DNA of 64,000 bases from Bradyrhizobium sp. Ai1a-2 (GCF_000426245.1 NZ_AUEZ01000012.1:1-64000); one strand, 5' to 3'; positions 42,883 through 51,559 are shown, counted from the stretch's first letter. Notes: a model not told the origin generated them from the sequence alone. Program-made: numbers and translations.

Positions 42883-44289
42883 ATGAGTAGCTTGACGACG
42901 GGCGGCTCCATCGGTCTGGCGCGACCGCTCTCTGACGAGGCGACATCGACCGCACAGACATCCGCGATTGCTGCCCGCCTCGAGCGGCTGCCTCTCACTT
43001 CCTACCAGCGCGGGATCTTTGCCATCATCGCGACCGCCTGGTTCTTCGACAGCATGGACCTCGGCGCGCTCACCTTCGTGCTGGGCCCGATCAAGCAAAG
43101 CTTCGGCCTGTCGACCGCGGAAGCCGGCCTGCTCTCGAGCATGAGCTTCCTCGGCATGTTCATTGGCGCGGCATCGGCGGGCATGCTGGCCGATCGGTTC
43201 GGCCGCACGCGTGTGTTTCAGGTCAGCATGATCTTCTGGGGCCTGGGCAGCATACTGTGCGGGCTTGCGCCTTCGGTGGAGGCGCTGGCCGCCGCACGCG
43301 TCCTGCTCGGCTTCGGCATGGGCATGGAGTTCCCCGTTGCGCAATCGATGGTCTCCGAGATCATTCCCGCGAAGCAACGCGGCCGATACATCGCGCTGCT
43401 CGAAGGGTTTTGGCCGCTCGGCTTCATCGCATCGGGCCTATTGTGCTACGCTGTACTCTCGTTTGCCGACTGGCGGTGGGTGTTCATCCTGCAGGGCATT
43501 CCGGCGATCTTCGTCCTGATCGTGCGCCGCTACGTGCCGGAATCGCCGCGCTGGCTTGCCGCCCATGGCGATGCCGCCGGCGCCGACCGGGTGATGTCGG
43601 AGATCGAGGCCAAGGTCACGCAGCGGCTCAACGGCGCCGCGCTGCCGGCACCTCAGCCGCAATTCGTCGAAGTGCAGAGGACGCGCGGCCTCTCCACGCT
43701 GTTCGCGCCCGGCTACGCACGCCGAACGGTGATGCTGTGGAGCCTCTGGTTCTTCGCCCTGCTCGGCTTCTATGGCCTGACGACATGGCTCGGCGCGCTG
43801 TTGCAAGCCAAAGGTTTCCCAGTGACCAAGTCGGTCTTCTACACGATCCTGATCTCACTGGCTGGCATTCCGGGCTTCCTCACTGCAGCATGGCTGATCG
43901 AAAGACTGGGACGAAAGCCCACGCTGGTCGGCGCACTGCTCGGCGCAGCCATCGCCTGCTATTTCTACGGTGGAGCAACCAGCCAGACCCAACTGATCGT
44001 CGCAGGTCTCTGCATGCAGTTCTGCGCCTTCGGGATGTGGTCGGCACTCTACGCCTACACGCCGGAGCTCTATCCCACGCATGTGCGCGCGACAGGCACC
44101 GGCTTTGCGTCGGCGGTGGGGCGCATCGGCTCCCTCATTGGGCCCTCGCTGATCGGCTTCATCCTGCCGGTTACGGGACAGGCCGGTGTATTCGCGCTCG
44201 GTGCCGGCGCTTTTGTTCTAGCAGCTCTTGTCGTACTCACGCTGGGCGAGGAAACCAGAGGTCGAACGCTCGAAAGCATCTCGCATTGA
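42883..44289 (+). CDS. MFS transporter, metabolite:proton symporter type
   Basis: From the ATG at 42883 (GGGAGG upstream) it has 468 residues with 12 membrane segments; the frame is open far upstream but that part is repeat. A hydrophilic N-terminus of about 40 residues precedes helix 1 (FAIIATAWFFDSMDLGALTFV). The MFS loop motif is GMLADRFGRTRVFQ, and the organic-acid symporter motif RRYVPESPRWL follows helix 6. It is probably a carboxylic or aromatic acid importer serving the nearby dehydrogenases. Confidence 0.9.
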   Translation: MSSLTTGGSIGLARPLSDEATSTAQTSAIAARLERLPLTSYQRGIFAIIATAWFFDSMDLGALTFVLGPIKQSFGLSTAEAGLLSSMSFLGMFIGAASAGMLADRFGRTRVFQVSMIFWGLGSILCGLAPSVEALAAARVLLGFGMGMEFPVAQSMVSEIIPAKQRGRYIALLEGFWPLGFIASGLLCYAVLSFADWRWVFILQGIPAIFVLIVRRYVPESPRWLAAHGDAAGADRVMSEIEAKVTQRLNGAALPAPQPQFVEVQRTRGLSTLFAPGYARRTVMLWSLWFFALLGFYGLTTWLGALLQAKGFPVTKSVFYTILISLAGIPGFLTAAWLIERLGRKPTLVGALLGAAIACYFYGGATSQTQLIVAGLCMQFCAFGMWSALYAYTPELYPTHVRATGTGFASAVGRIGSLIGPSLIGFILPVTGQAGVFALGAGAFVLAALVVLTLGEETRGRTLESISH

Positions 44290-44377
44290 CCGAGCATGTT
44301 GCGGCTCCGAGGCCCAATTGACCCTCCTCGTCACGCGTGAAATATCGTCGTGACGAGCAGAGGGAGAATCACGGCAG

Positions 44378-45133
44378 ATGGCCGCGGACAGGCGAACCGG
44401 GCGAGCCCGCACCAGCAAGATTGCCAGGTCCCGGAAGAGCGAGCCGGGCTTGCGCGATGTGCCGCGTGGCGTCGACGTCGAACGCGACGAGCGCGATCAG
44501 GAGACCTTGACCGACCGCGCCTATCGGCAGCTCGAGGAACTGATCGTCACCCTCGCCTTGCCGCCCGAAACCATTTTGTCGGAACAATCGCTGGCGGCGA
44601 AACTCGGCATCGGTCGTACCCCGATCCGGGAGGCGTTGCAGCGGCTCGCCCGCGACGGCCTGGTCGTCATCCTGCCGCGACGGGGCATCCTGGTGTCGCA
44701 GATCAACCTTAAGACCCAGATGCGCCTGCTCGAAGTGCGCCGCGAGCTCGAGCGATTGATGGCCCGCGGCGCCGCAGAGCGCGCGACGCCGGAGGAAATC
44801 GCTCAATTCGTGACCATCGCCAGGGACATGCGCCGCGCCTCCGATGAAGCCGACGACATGACCTTCATGCGGCTCGATCGTGCCTTCAATGAGCTGGTCA
44901 GCCAGTCAGCGCGAAACGAGTTCGCTTCGCGCGCGATGGGCCTGATGCACGGCCTGTCGCGCCGCTTCTGGTACCAGCACTATCGGGAAGTCGGCGACCT
45001 GCCGCTCTCGGCGCGCCTGCATGCCGACGTCGCCGAGCGGATCGCCGCGCGCGATCCGGACGAAGCAGCGAAAGCGTCCGACCGCCTGCTCGACTACATC
45101 GAAAGCTTCACCCGCAAGACCATCGAGACGTGA
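44378..45133 (+). CDS. GntR-family regulator, FCD (FadR) subfamily
   Basis: A 251-residue protein. A basic N-terminal tail of about 40 residues precedes the winged helix (DRAYRQLEELIVTLALPPETILSEQSLAAKLGIGRTPIREALQRL), and a C-terminal all-helical FCD domain contains the metal/ligand residues typical of the family (RLDRAFNELV, ARLHADV). It probably represses the adjacent transport and oxidation genes when no organic acid is present. It is 88 bp downstream of the MFS gene on the same strand. Confidence 0.92.
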   Translation: MAADRRTGRARTSKIARSRKSEPGLRDVPRGVDVERDERDQETLTDRAYRQLEELIVTLALPPETILSEQSLAAKLGIGRTPIREALQRLARDGLVVILPRRGILVSQINLKTQMRLLEVRRELERLMARGAAERATPEEIAQFVTIARDMRRASDEADDMTFMRLDRAFNELVSQSARNEFASRAMGLMHGLSRRFWYQHYREVGDLPLSARLHADVAERIAARDPDEAAKASDRLLDYIESFTRKTIET

Positions 45134-45136
45134 TCC

Positions 45137-45175
45137 AGAGCGTTTTCGAGCGAAGTGGGTCCCGATTCGCTAGAA
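45137..45175. repeat. AGAGCGTTTTCGAGCGAAGTGG repeat, truncated
   Basis: AGAGCGTTTTCGAGCGAAGTGG followed by GTCCCGATTCGCTAGAAC, between the convergent stops of the GntR and ADH genes. Compared with 30168 the middle (GTGAAGAAAACGCGTC) is missing. The minus-strand TAG stop of the ADH gene falls inside it. Confidence 0.65.
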
Positions 45176-46279
45176 CATCACGACGCTGCGGATTGCCGCG
45201 CCGCGCCGCAGCGCCTCGAAACCCTCGTTGACTTGTTCGAGCGAGATCCGCGCGGTGATCAACTGATCCAGCTTCAGCCGGCCGTCGAGCGCGGCCTGCG
45301 CCAGCAGCGGGAAGTCGCGCAGCGGTCGGGCGCCGCCATAGCTGGAGCGCCGGATGCGCTTTTCCTGCATCAAGGAACCCCACCGGAATGCGACGTCCTG
45401 CGCGACATCGATCTTGCCGAGCCAGATGACCTCGCCGCCCGGCCGCACCGCCTCGCTCGTCATCCGAAACGCACGTGCGCTGCCGGCCGACTCCAGAACG
45501 ACGTCGACGCCGCGACCGCCGGTCAATTGACGCGAGAGATCGATCACGTCTTCTTTGGCGGCGTTGATCGCGTGCGTCGCCCCGAGCCGCTTGGCCAGAT
45601 CGAGCTTGTTGTCGTCGAGATCGACGGCGATGACGATTCCGGCGCCGGCCATGCGCACGCCCTGCACGGCTGCGAGACCCACCGCGCCGCATCCGATCAC
45701 CATCGCGCTGTCGCCGTAGTGGATCGACGCGACGTTGAGCGCGGCGCCAACGCCGGTCATGACGCCACAACCGATCAGGCAGGCTTGATCGAAGGCAAGC
45801 TCCTTCGGCACCACGATCGCCTGTTGCGCCGGCACGATGCAGTATTCAGCGAGCGCGCCAAGATACATCAGATGCTTGAGCTCGCGCCCGTCGCCTAGCC
45901 GAGCGCGGCTGCGTCCATCGAATTGCACCGCGAGCGGCGCCTGCCCGAGATAGGACTCGCAGAGGATCGGCAGGTCGCGATCGCAATAGAAGCAATGCCC
46001 ACAGTGCGGATTCCAGGAGAGGACGACGTGGTCGCCGACGGCGACGCCACGCGCGTTCGCCCCGACCTGCTCGACGATGCCGGAGGCTTCATGACCGAGC
46101 AGGATCGGCATCGGATTGCGCAGGCCGCCTTCGATCACCTCCAGATCTGTATGGCAAAGCCCCACCGCCTTGATGCGGACGAGCACGTCCTCGGCCACGA
46201 GTTCGCCCGCCTCGACGGTCTCGATGACGAGCGGCGACTTCGGCGCGTGCAGGACCGCCGCCTTGTATTTGAGCCCCAC
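45170..46279 (-). CDS. Zn-dependent alcohol dehydrogenase (class III-like/MDR)
   Basis: From the GTG at 46279 (GGGAG upstream) it has 369 residues. It carries the catalytic zinc site GLCHTDLEVIEG and GHEASGIVEQVG, the structural zinc cysteines CGHCFYCDRDLPILC, and the NAD-binding GCGAVGLAAVQG followed by DLDDNKLDLAKRLGA. It oxidises a primary alcohol or aldehyde; the substrate is unknown. It is 26 bp downstream of the DUF6166 gene and probably in its transcript. Confidence 0.93.
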   Translation of the reverse strand: MGLKYKAAVLHAPKSPLVIETVEAGELVAEDVLVRIKAVGLCHTDLEVIEGGLRNPMPILLGHEASGIVEQVGANARGVAVGDHVVLSWNPHCGHCFYCDRDLPILCESYLGQAPLAVQFDGRSRARLGDGRELKHLMYLGALAEYCIVPAQQAIVVPKELAFDQACLIGCGVMTGVGAALNVASIHYGDSAMVIGCGAVGLAAVQGVRMAGAGIVIAVDLDDNKLDLAKRLGATHAINAAKEDVIDLSRQLTGGRGVDVVLESAGSARAFRMTSEAVRPGGEVIWLGKIDVAQDVAFRWGSLMQEKRIRRSSYGGARPLRDFPLLAQAALDGRLKLDQLITARISLEQVNEGFEALRRGAAIRSVVMF

Positions 46280-46305
46280 TTCCAGATCTCCCGTCCCGCC
46301 CTGTT

Positions 46306-46629
46306 TCAGGATGCCGCCCGAACAGCACCCCCGTCCTTTCGCAACGCCGCGAGCGCCGCGTCGATATCGGCGGAACTCATTTCCCACTCATTCCCGAAAT
46401 TGGCAACCACCGCCTTCATGAACGGCTCCACCAGCGCCTTTGCCGCGGCGGCATCGTTCAAGTGCTCGGCAAGGATCGCCAGCGACAATTGTCGCGGCTC
46501 TTCGCCCTCATAGCTCCATTCAAAGCCGTTCGCGGTGTAGCGGTGCAGATCAAGCCTCTGATCGAGCGGCCGGCCATCCACCGTGACCACCACTCCGTCG
46601 ATGGTGCGGTCTCCGCAAAACCTTTTCAT
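46306..46629 (-). CDS. DUF6166-type hypothetical protein
   Basis: A 107-residue protein. I associate the pattern VDGRPLDQRLDLHRYTANGFEWSYEGEEPRQLSLAILAEHL with the DUF6166 family, which is small and uncharacterised. The C-terminal half is helical (KALVEPFMKAVVANFG, SSADIDAALAALRKDG). It is first in an operon with the zinc alcohol dehydrogenase and divergent from the fatty-acid-hydroxylase gene, with a repeat and a perfect palindrome between them. Confidence 0.75.
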   Translation of the reverse strand: MKRFCGDRTIDGVVVTVDGRPLDQRLDLHRYTANGFEWSYEGEEPRQLSLAILAEHLNDAAAAKALVEPFMKAVVANFGNEWEMSSADIDAALAALRKDGGAVRAAS

Positions 46630-46659
46630 GCGTGGTTCCTCCCCGACAGCTTAGAGTTT

Positions 46660-46733
46660 GAGCATGATCTCCGCGCGAACGCTTCGCGTTTTTCGCGAGG
46701 GAAAACCAGTTTCCACTTTTCCGGATCATGCTC
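46660..46733. repeat. GAGCATGATC palindrome with CGCGCGAACGC insert
   Basis: Arms GAGCATGATC and GGATCATGCTC; the inner CGCGCGAACGCTTCGCG...CGCGAGGG is nearly the same as at 19161. It lies in the divergent promoter region between DUF6166 and the fatty-acid hydroxylase genes. Confidence 0.75.
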
Positions 46734-46770
46734 AAGGCGTTACTCGCCGCCTTGCTCAATTGATAGATTA

Positions 46771-46782
46771 GTGATATATCAC
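46771..46782. promoter_or_regulatory. Perfect 12-bp palindrome GTGATATATCAC (candidate operator)
   Basis: A perfect palindrome in the AT-rich segment 46 bp before the fatty-acid-hydroxylase start. It is similar in style to operators of FCD-type GntR regulators, one of which is encoded at 44378. It could control both divergent transcripts. Confidence 0.5.
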
Positions 46783-46827
46783 GCACAAAATCGAATGTCA
46801 TCTTAGTTCGACATCGGGAGGTCGGCC

Positions 46828-47619
46828 ATGGAACTCGCATCAACCGCGATGTCGGATCGGCAGCGCCGCTACCGCGAAACCTACCGCGAGCGGGTCGCCG
46901 GCTGGTACAATGGCTGGCTGCACGTCTTCATCATCTACGCGATCGGCTTCACCGCGCTCTACATCTATCTCGCCAATGTTCGCGACCTGCGCGCGTGGGA
47001 ATTGCTCATCGTCCCCGTGACTTTTCTGGGTGCGAATTTCTTCGAGTGGTGGATCCACCGCTACGTGATGCACCGCCCCTCGCAGATCAAGGCGTTCCGC
47101 GCGATCTACAATCGCCACACCTTGATGCATCACCAGTTCTTCACCGATCAGGAGATGCGTTTCGCCGATCATCATGACTGGCGCGTGACCTTCTTTCCCC
47201 CTTACGCGCTGGCGACTTTTACGTTGATGTCGATCCCGCTCGCGATCGTGGCCGGCACCATCATCTCGGCCAATGTCGGATGGCTCCTGATCGCTACGAC
47301 GACGTCGATGTACCTGATCTACGAGTTCATGCATTTCTGCTGCCACGTCGAGGAGAACTGGTTTGTCCGCAGCGTGCCGATGGTGAACACGATCCGCCGT
47401 CACCACACCGCCCATCACGATCAATCGATCATGATGGAGCGGAACATGAACCTCACCTTCCCGATCATGGACTGGCTGTTCGGCACGTCTGATCTCGACC
47501 GCGGGCTGCTCGGCCATCTCTTCAACGGCTACGAGACGCGCTTCGTTAAGCGCAACATGCGCAAGACCTCGCGCACCCCGCGGATCGATCCGGCCGTCAG
47601 CTCCGTGCCGGCGGAGTAA
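46828..47619 (+). CDS. Fatty acid hydroxylase/sterol desaturase superfamily protein
   Basis: A 263-residue integral membrane di-iron enzyme. Histidine boxes: HRYVMH (77-82), HTLMHH (97-102), HFCCH (169-173) and HHTAHH (192-197), between about four membrane helices. These residues bind two irons that activate O2 for C-H hydroxylation or desaturation of lipids. GGGAGG precedes the ATG. Two small membrane proteins follow within 12 bp each, suggesting a membrane complex or accessory subunits. Confidence 0.93.
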   Translation: MELASTAMSDRQRRYRETYRERVAGWYNGWLHVFIIYAIGFTALYIYLANVRDLRAWELLIVPVTFLGANFFEWWIHRYVMHRPSQIKAFRAIYNRHTLMHHQFFTDQEMRFADHHDWRVTFFPPYALATFTLMSIPLAIVAGTIISANVGWLLIATTTSMYLIYEFMHFCCHVEENWFVRSVPMVNTIRRHHTAHHDQSIMMERNMNLTFPIMDWLFGTSDLDRGLLGHLFNGYETRFVKRNMRKTSRTPRIDPAVSSVPAE

Positions 47620-47624
47620 TCGCG

Positions 47625-48017
47625 ATGGCCGGCATCGAGCCGAACGGCCTCGCGCTGGTGCTGTTCGCGGCAGCCTTCGCAGCCTGCTGCCTCAGCTTCT
47701 TCACGCTGGTCGGCATGTTTCCATCGAGCGCCAGGCCGCAATCGATCGCGGGCGCGGCCGGCGCGCTGCTCGTGTTCGCCAATCTCGCGCTACTGGTGAT
47801 CCTGCTCGCGGGCGTGGCCTCGTTTGCGCACCAGACGCTGCGCTGGACCTCCTTCGTGGTGTTCGGCGGCCTGATCTTCCTGTTCGTTCCCGCGGTGTTC
47901 CAGGTCATCCCGAGCGCATGGCGCGACAGCCGCGGCGGGCTTGCCGTCCTCGGCCTTGTCCAGATCGCAGCGCTCGCGCTGATGCTCTCCCCGCTGCAGG
48001 GATTTACCGCGTCATAG
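47625..48017 (+). CDS. Four-helix membrane protein of unknown function
   Basis: A 130-residue protein with four membrane segments (LALVLFAAAFAACCLSFFTL; AGAAGALLVFANLALLVILL; SFVVFGGLIFLFVPAVFQV; LAVLGLVQIAALALML). The first ATG lies five bases after the hydroxylase stop, so coupled translation is likely. I do not recognise the family. It may anchor or support the hydroxylase. Confidence 0.8.
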   Translation: MAGIEPNGLALVLFAAAFAACCLSFFTLVGMFPSSARPQSIAGAAGALLVFANLALLVILLAGVASFAHQTLRWTSFVVFGGLIFLFVPAVFQVIPSAWRDSRGGLAVLGLVQIAALALMLSPLQGFTAS

Positions 48018-48029
48018 AGGAGTTTGCCG

Positions 48030-48200
48030 ATGCCCGTCCCGATCAAGACAGCTCTGTCGATCATCGTGCTGCTGGTCGCCTGCGCGGCCTATTTCTACCA
48101 GGACTCGATCGGGCAGCACGGTCCGAAGATCGCGATCCTGGTGCTCGCTCCGTTTATGGTGGTCGCGATGTGGATATTCCCGGAAGTGACGCGGAAGTGA
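48030..48200 (+). CDS. Small two-helix membrane protein (56 aa)
   Basis: A 56-codon frame starting 12 bases after the previous stop, with GAGGAG eight bases upstream. Two hydrophobic segments (TALSIIVLLVACAAYFY and IAILVLAPFMVVAMWIF) flank a short polar loop. It is the last of three co-directional, nearly abutting genes with the hydroxylase. The function is unknown. Confidence 0.7.
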   Translation: MPVPIKTALSIIVLLVACAAYFYQDSIGQHGPKIAILVLAPFMVVAMWIFPEVTRK

Positions 48201-48220
48201 GCGCGGCGGCGCTTGCCGCT

Positions 48221-48287
48221 TCTAGATTCTTCTTTTGACGCGTTTTCTTCACGCGAACCGGTATCCACTTCGCTCGAAAACGCTCTA
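48221..48287. repeat. AGAGCGTTTTCGAGCGAAGTGG repeat, full length (inverted)
   Basis: TCTAGATTCTTCTTTTGACGCGTTTTCTTCACGCGAACC followed by CACTTCGCTCGAAAACGCTCTA. Same family as 30168, in reverse orientation. The minus-strand TAG stop of the DUF429 gene lies in its end. It separates convergent genes. Confidence 0.75.
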
Positions 48288-48950
48288 ATAGTTGATCTCC
48301 ATCCGCAAGCCGCGAACGTCGACCTCCTCGCCGCCAAGACGCGCATTGCTGTCCCGGGCGGCCACCGCGCAGGCACAGGCGTCGATCAGATCGTCGCGTC
48401 CGATCCCGGTGCCGTAACGTTGCGCCAACCAGCGTGATAGTTTGACAAAGCCCCGCTCGGCCAAGAGTTTCAGACGCTGCTCGCGGCCTCGTTCCGACTT
48501 CTTGCCTTCCAGTCGGATCTGCTTGCCGAGATTCCGGAAGATCAGTTCCGGATGCGCCTCGCCGATGGTCGCCTGACGCTCCGGCGTGATGAAATCGTCG
48601 ACCTCCCTGATCTTGTCCCTGATGTTCCAGAGCTGGCAGGACACGCCCATGCCCGGGCCTTCGTAGCGCCAATAGTACCGGTTCGCCGAAGCCTGATCCG
48701 CAAACTCCCAAAGATTGCGCCGCGCGCCGAGAAACACGGAAGCGCCGACCAATTCGCGGGCACGCAGGTCGCAGGTCCGGTGCCCCTTCATCGTCAGGCC
48801 GATCGGCATATCGATCATGGCGCGCTTGTGCGCAGCCGCGAGCAGCCGATCCAGGCGCGGCGAATAGTCGAAGCCGTGGTCGCCCTGATCGTCGATCCAG
48901 GCCACCACCCAGCCGCCGCGAAACCCATCGAGACCGAGATAGCAGGACAC
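48285..48950 (-). CDS. DUF429 family protein (RNase H-like fold, predicted nuclease)
   Basis: A 221-residue protein from a GTG with AGGAG upstream. DUF429 signatures: LGLDGFRGGWVVAWID, AMIDMPIGL, CDLRARELVG, GVSCQLWNIRDKIREVD, EAHPELIFRNL, and LIDACACAVAARDSNAR. The acidic residues in DGFRGG, DMPIG and DACAC fit an RNase H-like active site. The biological role is unknown. The stop lies within the palindromic repeat. Confidence 0.9.
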   Translation of the reverse strand: MSCYLGLDGFRGGWVVAWIDDQGDHGFDYSPRLDRLLAAAHKRAMIDMPIGLTMKGHRTCDLRARELVGASVFLGARRNLWEFADQASANRYYWRYEGPGMGVSCQLWNIRDKIREVDDFITPERQATIGEAHPELIFRNLGKQIRLEGKKSERGREQRLKLLAERGFVKLSRWLAQRYGTGIGRDDLIDACACAVAARDSNARLGGEEVDVRGLRMEINY

Positions 48951-49079
48951 GTCCGCTCCTTGTTTCGTTCAGGTTACACCATTGGCCGCTCCTTGCTCGA
49001 ACGCCGTGACGGACCTTGCGATTGTCCATCGACACCAGCACTATCCTCTCGCATTTCGGGAAAATGCGGAGGCGGTTCG

Positions 49080-49967
49080 ATGGAAGAAATCGAAGCCTTT
49101 CTAGCGATCATTGAGACCGGCAGCCAGACGGCCGCGGCGCGTCGACTCGGCCGATCGGTGCAGGCCGTCAATCGCTCGCTGCTGGCGCTGGAACATAAAG
49201 TCGGCGTCGAACTCGTCAGGCGCACGACGCGAAAATCCTTCGCCACAGAAGCGGGCCTTGCGTTCTATCGGCGCGTCAAGCCGGCCTTCTCCGAGATCAG
49301 CGAAGCGCGCCTGGAAGCGGCGAGCCGGCGGGCCGAGCCATCGGGACTGCTCCGCGTCACCGCGCCGGTCCTGTTCGGATCAACCTTTGTCGCGCCCGCG
49401 CTTGCAGACTTCATCGCGCGCAATCCGCGCATCAAGGCCGACTTGCAGGGCTCCGACCGCCAGATCGACCTGGTCGGCGCCGGTTTTGATCTTGCGATCA
49501 GGATAAGAGACCTGCCGGACTCCTCGCTGAAGGCACGACGTCTCGGCGAGCTTCGCACGGTGGTTTATGCCGCCCCTGGCTATCTCGATCGCCACGGCCG
49601 TCCCGGCCATCCGGATGGCCTCGTCCGCCACCAATGCATCCTGCACGGCACGAGCGAAGGCGAGACGGCAACGTGGCGGTTCCACGTGCGCGGCCGCATC
49701 AGGAATGTGCGCGTGAGCGGCTGCTTCCGCACCGACAATGTCGCCGCGGCGCATGCCGCCGCCTGCCATGGCCTTGGCATCGGATACGGTCCGTTCTGGC
49801 AGATTGCCGAACAGTTCGATCGCGGCGCGCTGGAGGTCCTGCTCGAGGAGTTCGAGGCTCCGCGGATTCCGATCCAGGCGGTGTTTCCACCGAGCGGCAT
49901 GGCACCGGCGAAGACGCGGCTGTTCGTCGAACTGCTCGCCGAGCGACTGAAGCGCGAGCGCCTCTGA
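49080..49967 (+). CDS. LysR-family transcriptional regulator
   Basis: From the ATG at 49080 (GGAGG upstream) it has 295 residues. The N-terminal helix-turn-helix is IETGSQTAAARRLGRSVQAVNRSLLALEHKVGVELVRR, and the effector domain follows with LRVTAPVLFGSTFVAPAL and IRDLPDSSLKARRLGELRTVVYAAPGYLDRHG. It belongs to the CrgA/DsdC-like group that often regulates a neighbouring gene. It precedes an FAD oxidoreductase gene by 133 bp on the same strand. Confidence 0.93.
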   Translation: MEEIEAFLAIIETGSQTAAARRLGRSVQAVNRSLLALEHKVGVELVRRTTRKSFATEAGLAFYRRVKPAFSEISEARLEAASRRAEPSGLLRVTAPVLFGSTFVAPALADFIARNPRIKADLQGSDRQIDLVGAGFDLAIRIRDLPDSSLKARRLGELRTVVYAAPGYLDRHGRPGHPDGLVRHQCILHGTSEGETATWRFHVRGRIRNVRVSGCFRTDNVAAAHAAACHGLGIGYGPFWQIAEQFDRGALEVLLEEFEAPRIPIQAVFPPSGMAPAKTRLFVELLAERLKRERL

Positions 49968-50100
49968 TCTGATTTTCTCGATTTTCGGAAAAGTCTATTC
50001 CATCAGGCGCTGATTGTTTCTCGCGCCCAGCGAACTCAACTTACAGCCAACTCGGCGCGAACTCCGCGCTCGCCAGGCTTTTCAAATCGAGGAGCACGTC

Positions 50101-51540
50101 ATGTCCACCGACAGACGCACGCTGCTGCGTGCCGGTTTTGGCCTCACCGCGGCATTCGCTTCCGGCAGTCACGTGACTGCATCGGCCCATGCAAGCGACG
50201 GACCGCAATTCAAGGGCGGGCTCAGTTACGACGAGGCCGTTCGCGCCGCCGCCGCAGACGATTTCGGCCGGATCATTCACAAAGAGCCGCGCGCGGTCCT
50301 GAAGCCAGCCGAGAGCGATGACATCGCGACCTTGATGCGATGGGCCGCCGAGCGTGGATGGAAGGTCGCAGCGCGCGGCCAGGGCCATTCGACCTACGGA
50401 CGTTCGCTGACCGACGGGATCGTCGTCGACATGCGCGAGCTCAATCGCATCGGCGAAATCGAGACAGACCGCGTCGTGGTCGAAGCCGGGGCGACATGGC
50501 AGAGCGTGCTCGACGCGGCGCTGGCGCGCGGACTGACGGCGCCGGTGCTGACCAATTATCTCGGCCTGTCCGTCGGCGGCACGATCGCGATCGGCGGCAT
50601 CGGCGGAGCGTCGTCGCGACATGGCATGCAGGCCGATAACGTGCTCGAATTGAGCGTCGTCACCGGCGACGGCCGCGAGCTGACCTGCTCGGCGACCGAA
50701 AATCCCGATCTGTTCGATGCCGTCAGAGCCGGGCTCGGCCAATGCGGCATCATCACCCGCGTCAGCCTGCGCCTGGTGCGCGCGCCCGAGCGGGTCCGCC
50801 GCTATCAGCTCTTTTATCGCGATCTGGCTTCGCTGACCGCCGACCAGCGGCGCATGTTGGCGACGGGGCGTTTCGACCAATTGCAGGGCGCGATCCTGCC
50901 TGATGGCAGCGGCGGCTGGCGCTACCAGCTCGATGGCGCGATCTTCTACAATCGCGACGCCGCGCCCGATGAAAGCACGGCGCTTGCGGACCTCGCCGAT
51001 GACCGCGGCAAGGCTGTTATCACCGACCTCGCCTATCGTGATGACGCGCTCGTCTTCGCCAAGTTCGAGAGCTTGCTGCGGTCGAAGGGGCAGTGGTCCA
51101 TTCCGCAGCCCTGGCTGTTCACCTTCCTGCGCGGCAGCAACGCCGAACAGGTGGCGCGCGAGATCATCGGCGAACTGGGCGACGCGGATGTCGGACCATT
51201 CGGGCGGATCACCTATTACCCGATGCTGACCGATGCGTTTCGCGCGCCGCTGCTGCGGTTGCCAGATGAGAATGTCGTATTTCCGTTCAACGTGGTCCGC
51301 ATCCCCTCCGATACCGACGCGACGCAGATCGCGCGGATGGTCGCGGCGAACCGCGCGCTCTACGATCGCATTCGCAAAGCGGGCGGCGTCCTCTATCCCG
51401 TCAGCGCCTTTCCGATGTCATCAGACGATTGGCGCGAGCATTTCGGCCCGAAATGGTCGCTGCTGCGCGACGCCAGACAGCGCTACGATCCGCACAACCT
51501 GCTGACGCCCGGCTACAATTTGTTCCCGGGCCAGGCGTGA
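50101..51540 (+). CDS. Exported FAD-linked oxidoreductase (berberine-bridge/cytokinin-oxidase-like)
   Basis: From the ATG at 50101 (GAGGAG upstream) it has 479 residues with a twin-arginine-like signal (TDRRTLLRAGFGLTAAFASG). The PCMH-type FAD-binding domain shows VAARGQGHSTYGRSLTDGIVVDM, with His as a possible covalent flavin site, and GGTIAIGGIGGASSRHGMQADNV. The C-terminal substrate cap ends QRYDPHNLLTPGYNLF, the family signature. It resembles plant cytokinin dehydrogenase in domain order; the actual substrate cannot be told. Confidence 0.9.
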   Translation: MSTDRRTLLRAGFGLTAAFASGSHVTASAHASDGPQFKGGLSYDEAVRAAAADDFGRIIHKEPRAVLKPAESDDIATLMRWAAERGWKVAARGQGHSTYGRSLTDGIVVDMRELNRIGEIETDRVVVEAGATWQSVLDAALARGLTAPVLTNYLGLSVGGTIAIGGIGGASSRHGMQADNVLELSVVTGDGRELTCSATENPDLFDAVRAGLGQCGIITRVSLRLVRAPERVRRYQLFYRDLASLTADQRRMLATGRFDQLQGAILPDGSGGWRYQLDGAIFYNRDAAPDESTALADLADDRGKAVITDLAYRDDALVFAKFESLLRSKGQWSIPQPWLFTFLRGSNAEQVAREIIGELGDADVGPFGRITYYPMLTDAFRAPLLRLPDENVVFPFNVVRIPSDTDATQIARMVAANRALYDRIRKAGGVLYPVSAFPMSSDDWREHFGPKWSLLRDARQRYDPHNLLTPGYNLFPGQA

Positions 51541-51559
51541 TCAGCGCAGAGCCACGGCA

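Noticed and set aside
48552-49079. N-terminal extension of the LysR frame
   Set aside because: Antisense to the DUF429 gene; the LysR start at 49080 has GGAGG upstream and a standard N-terminus.
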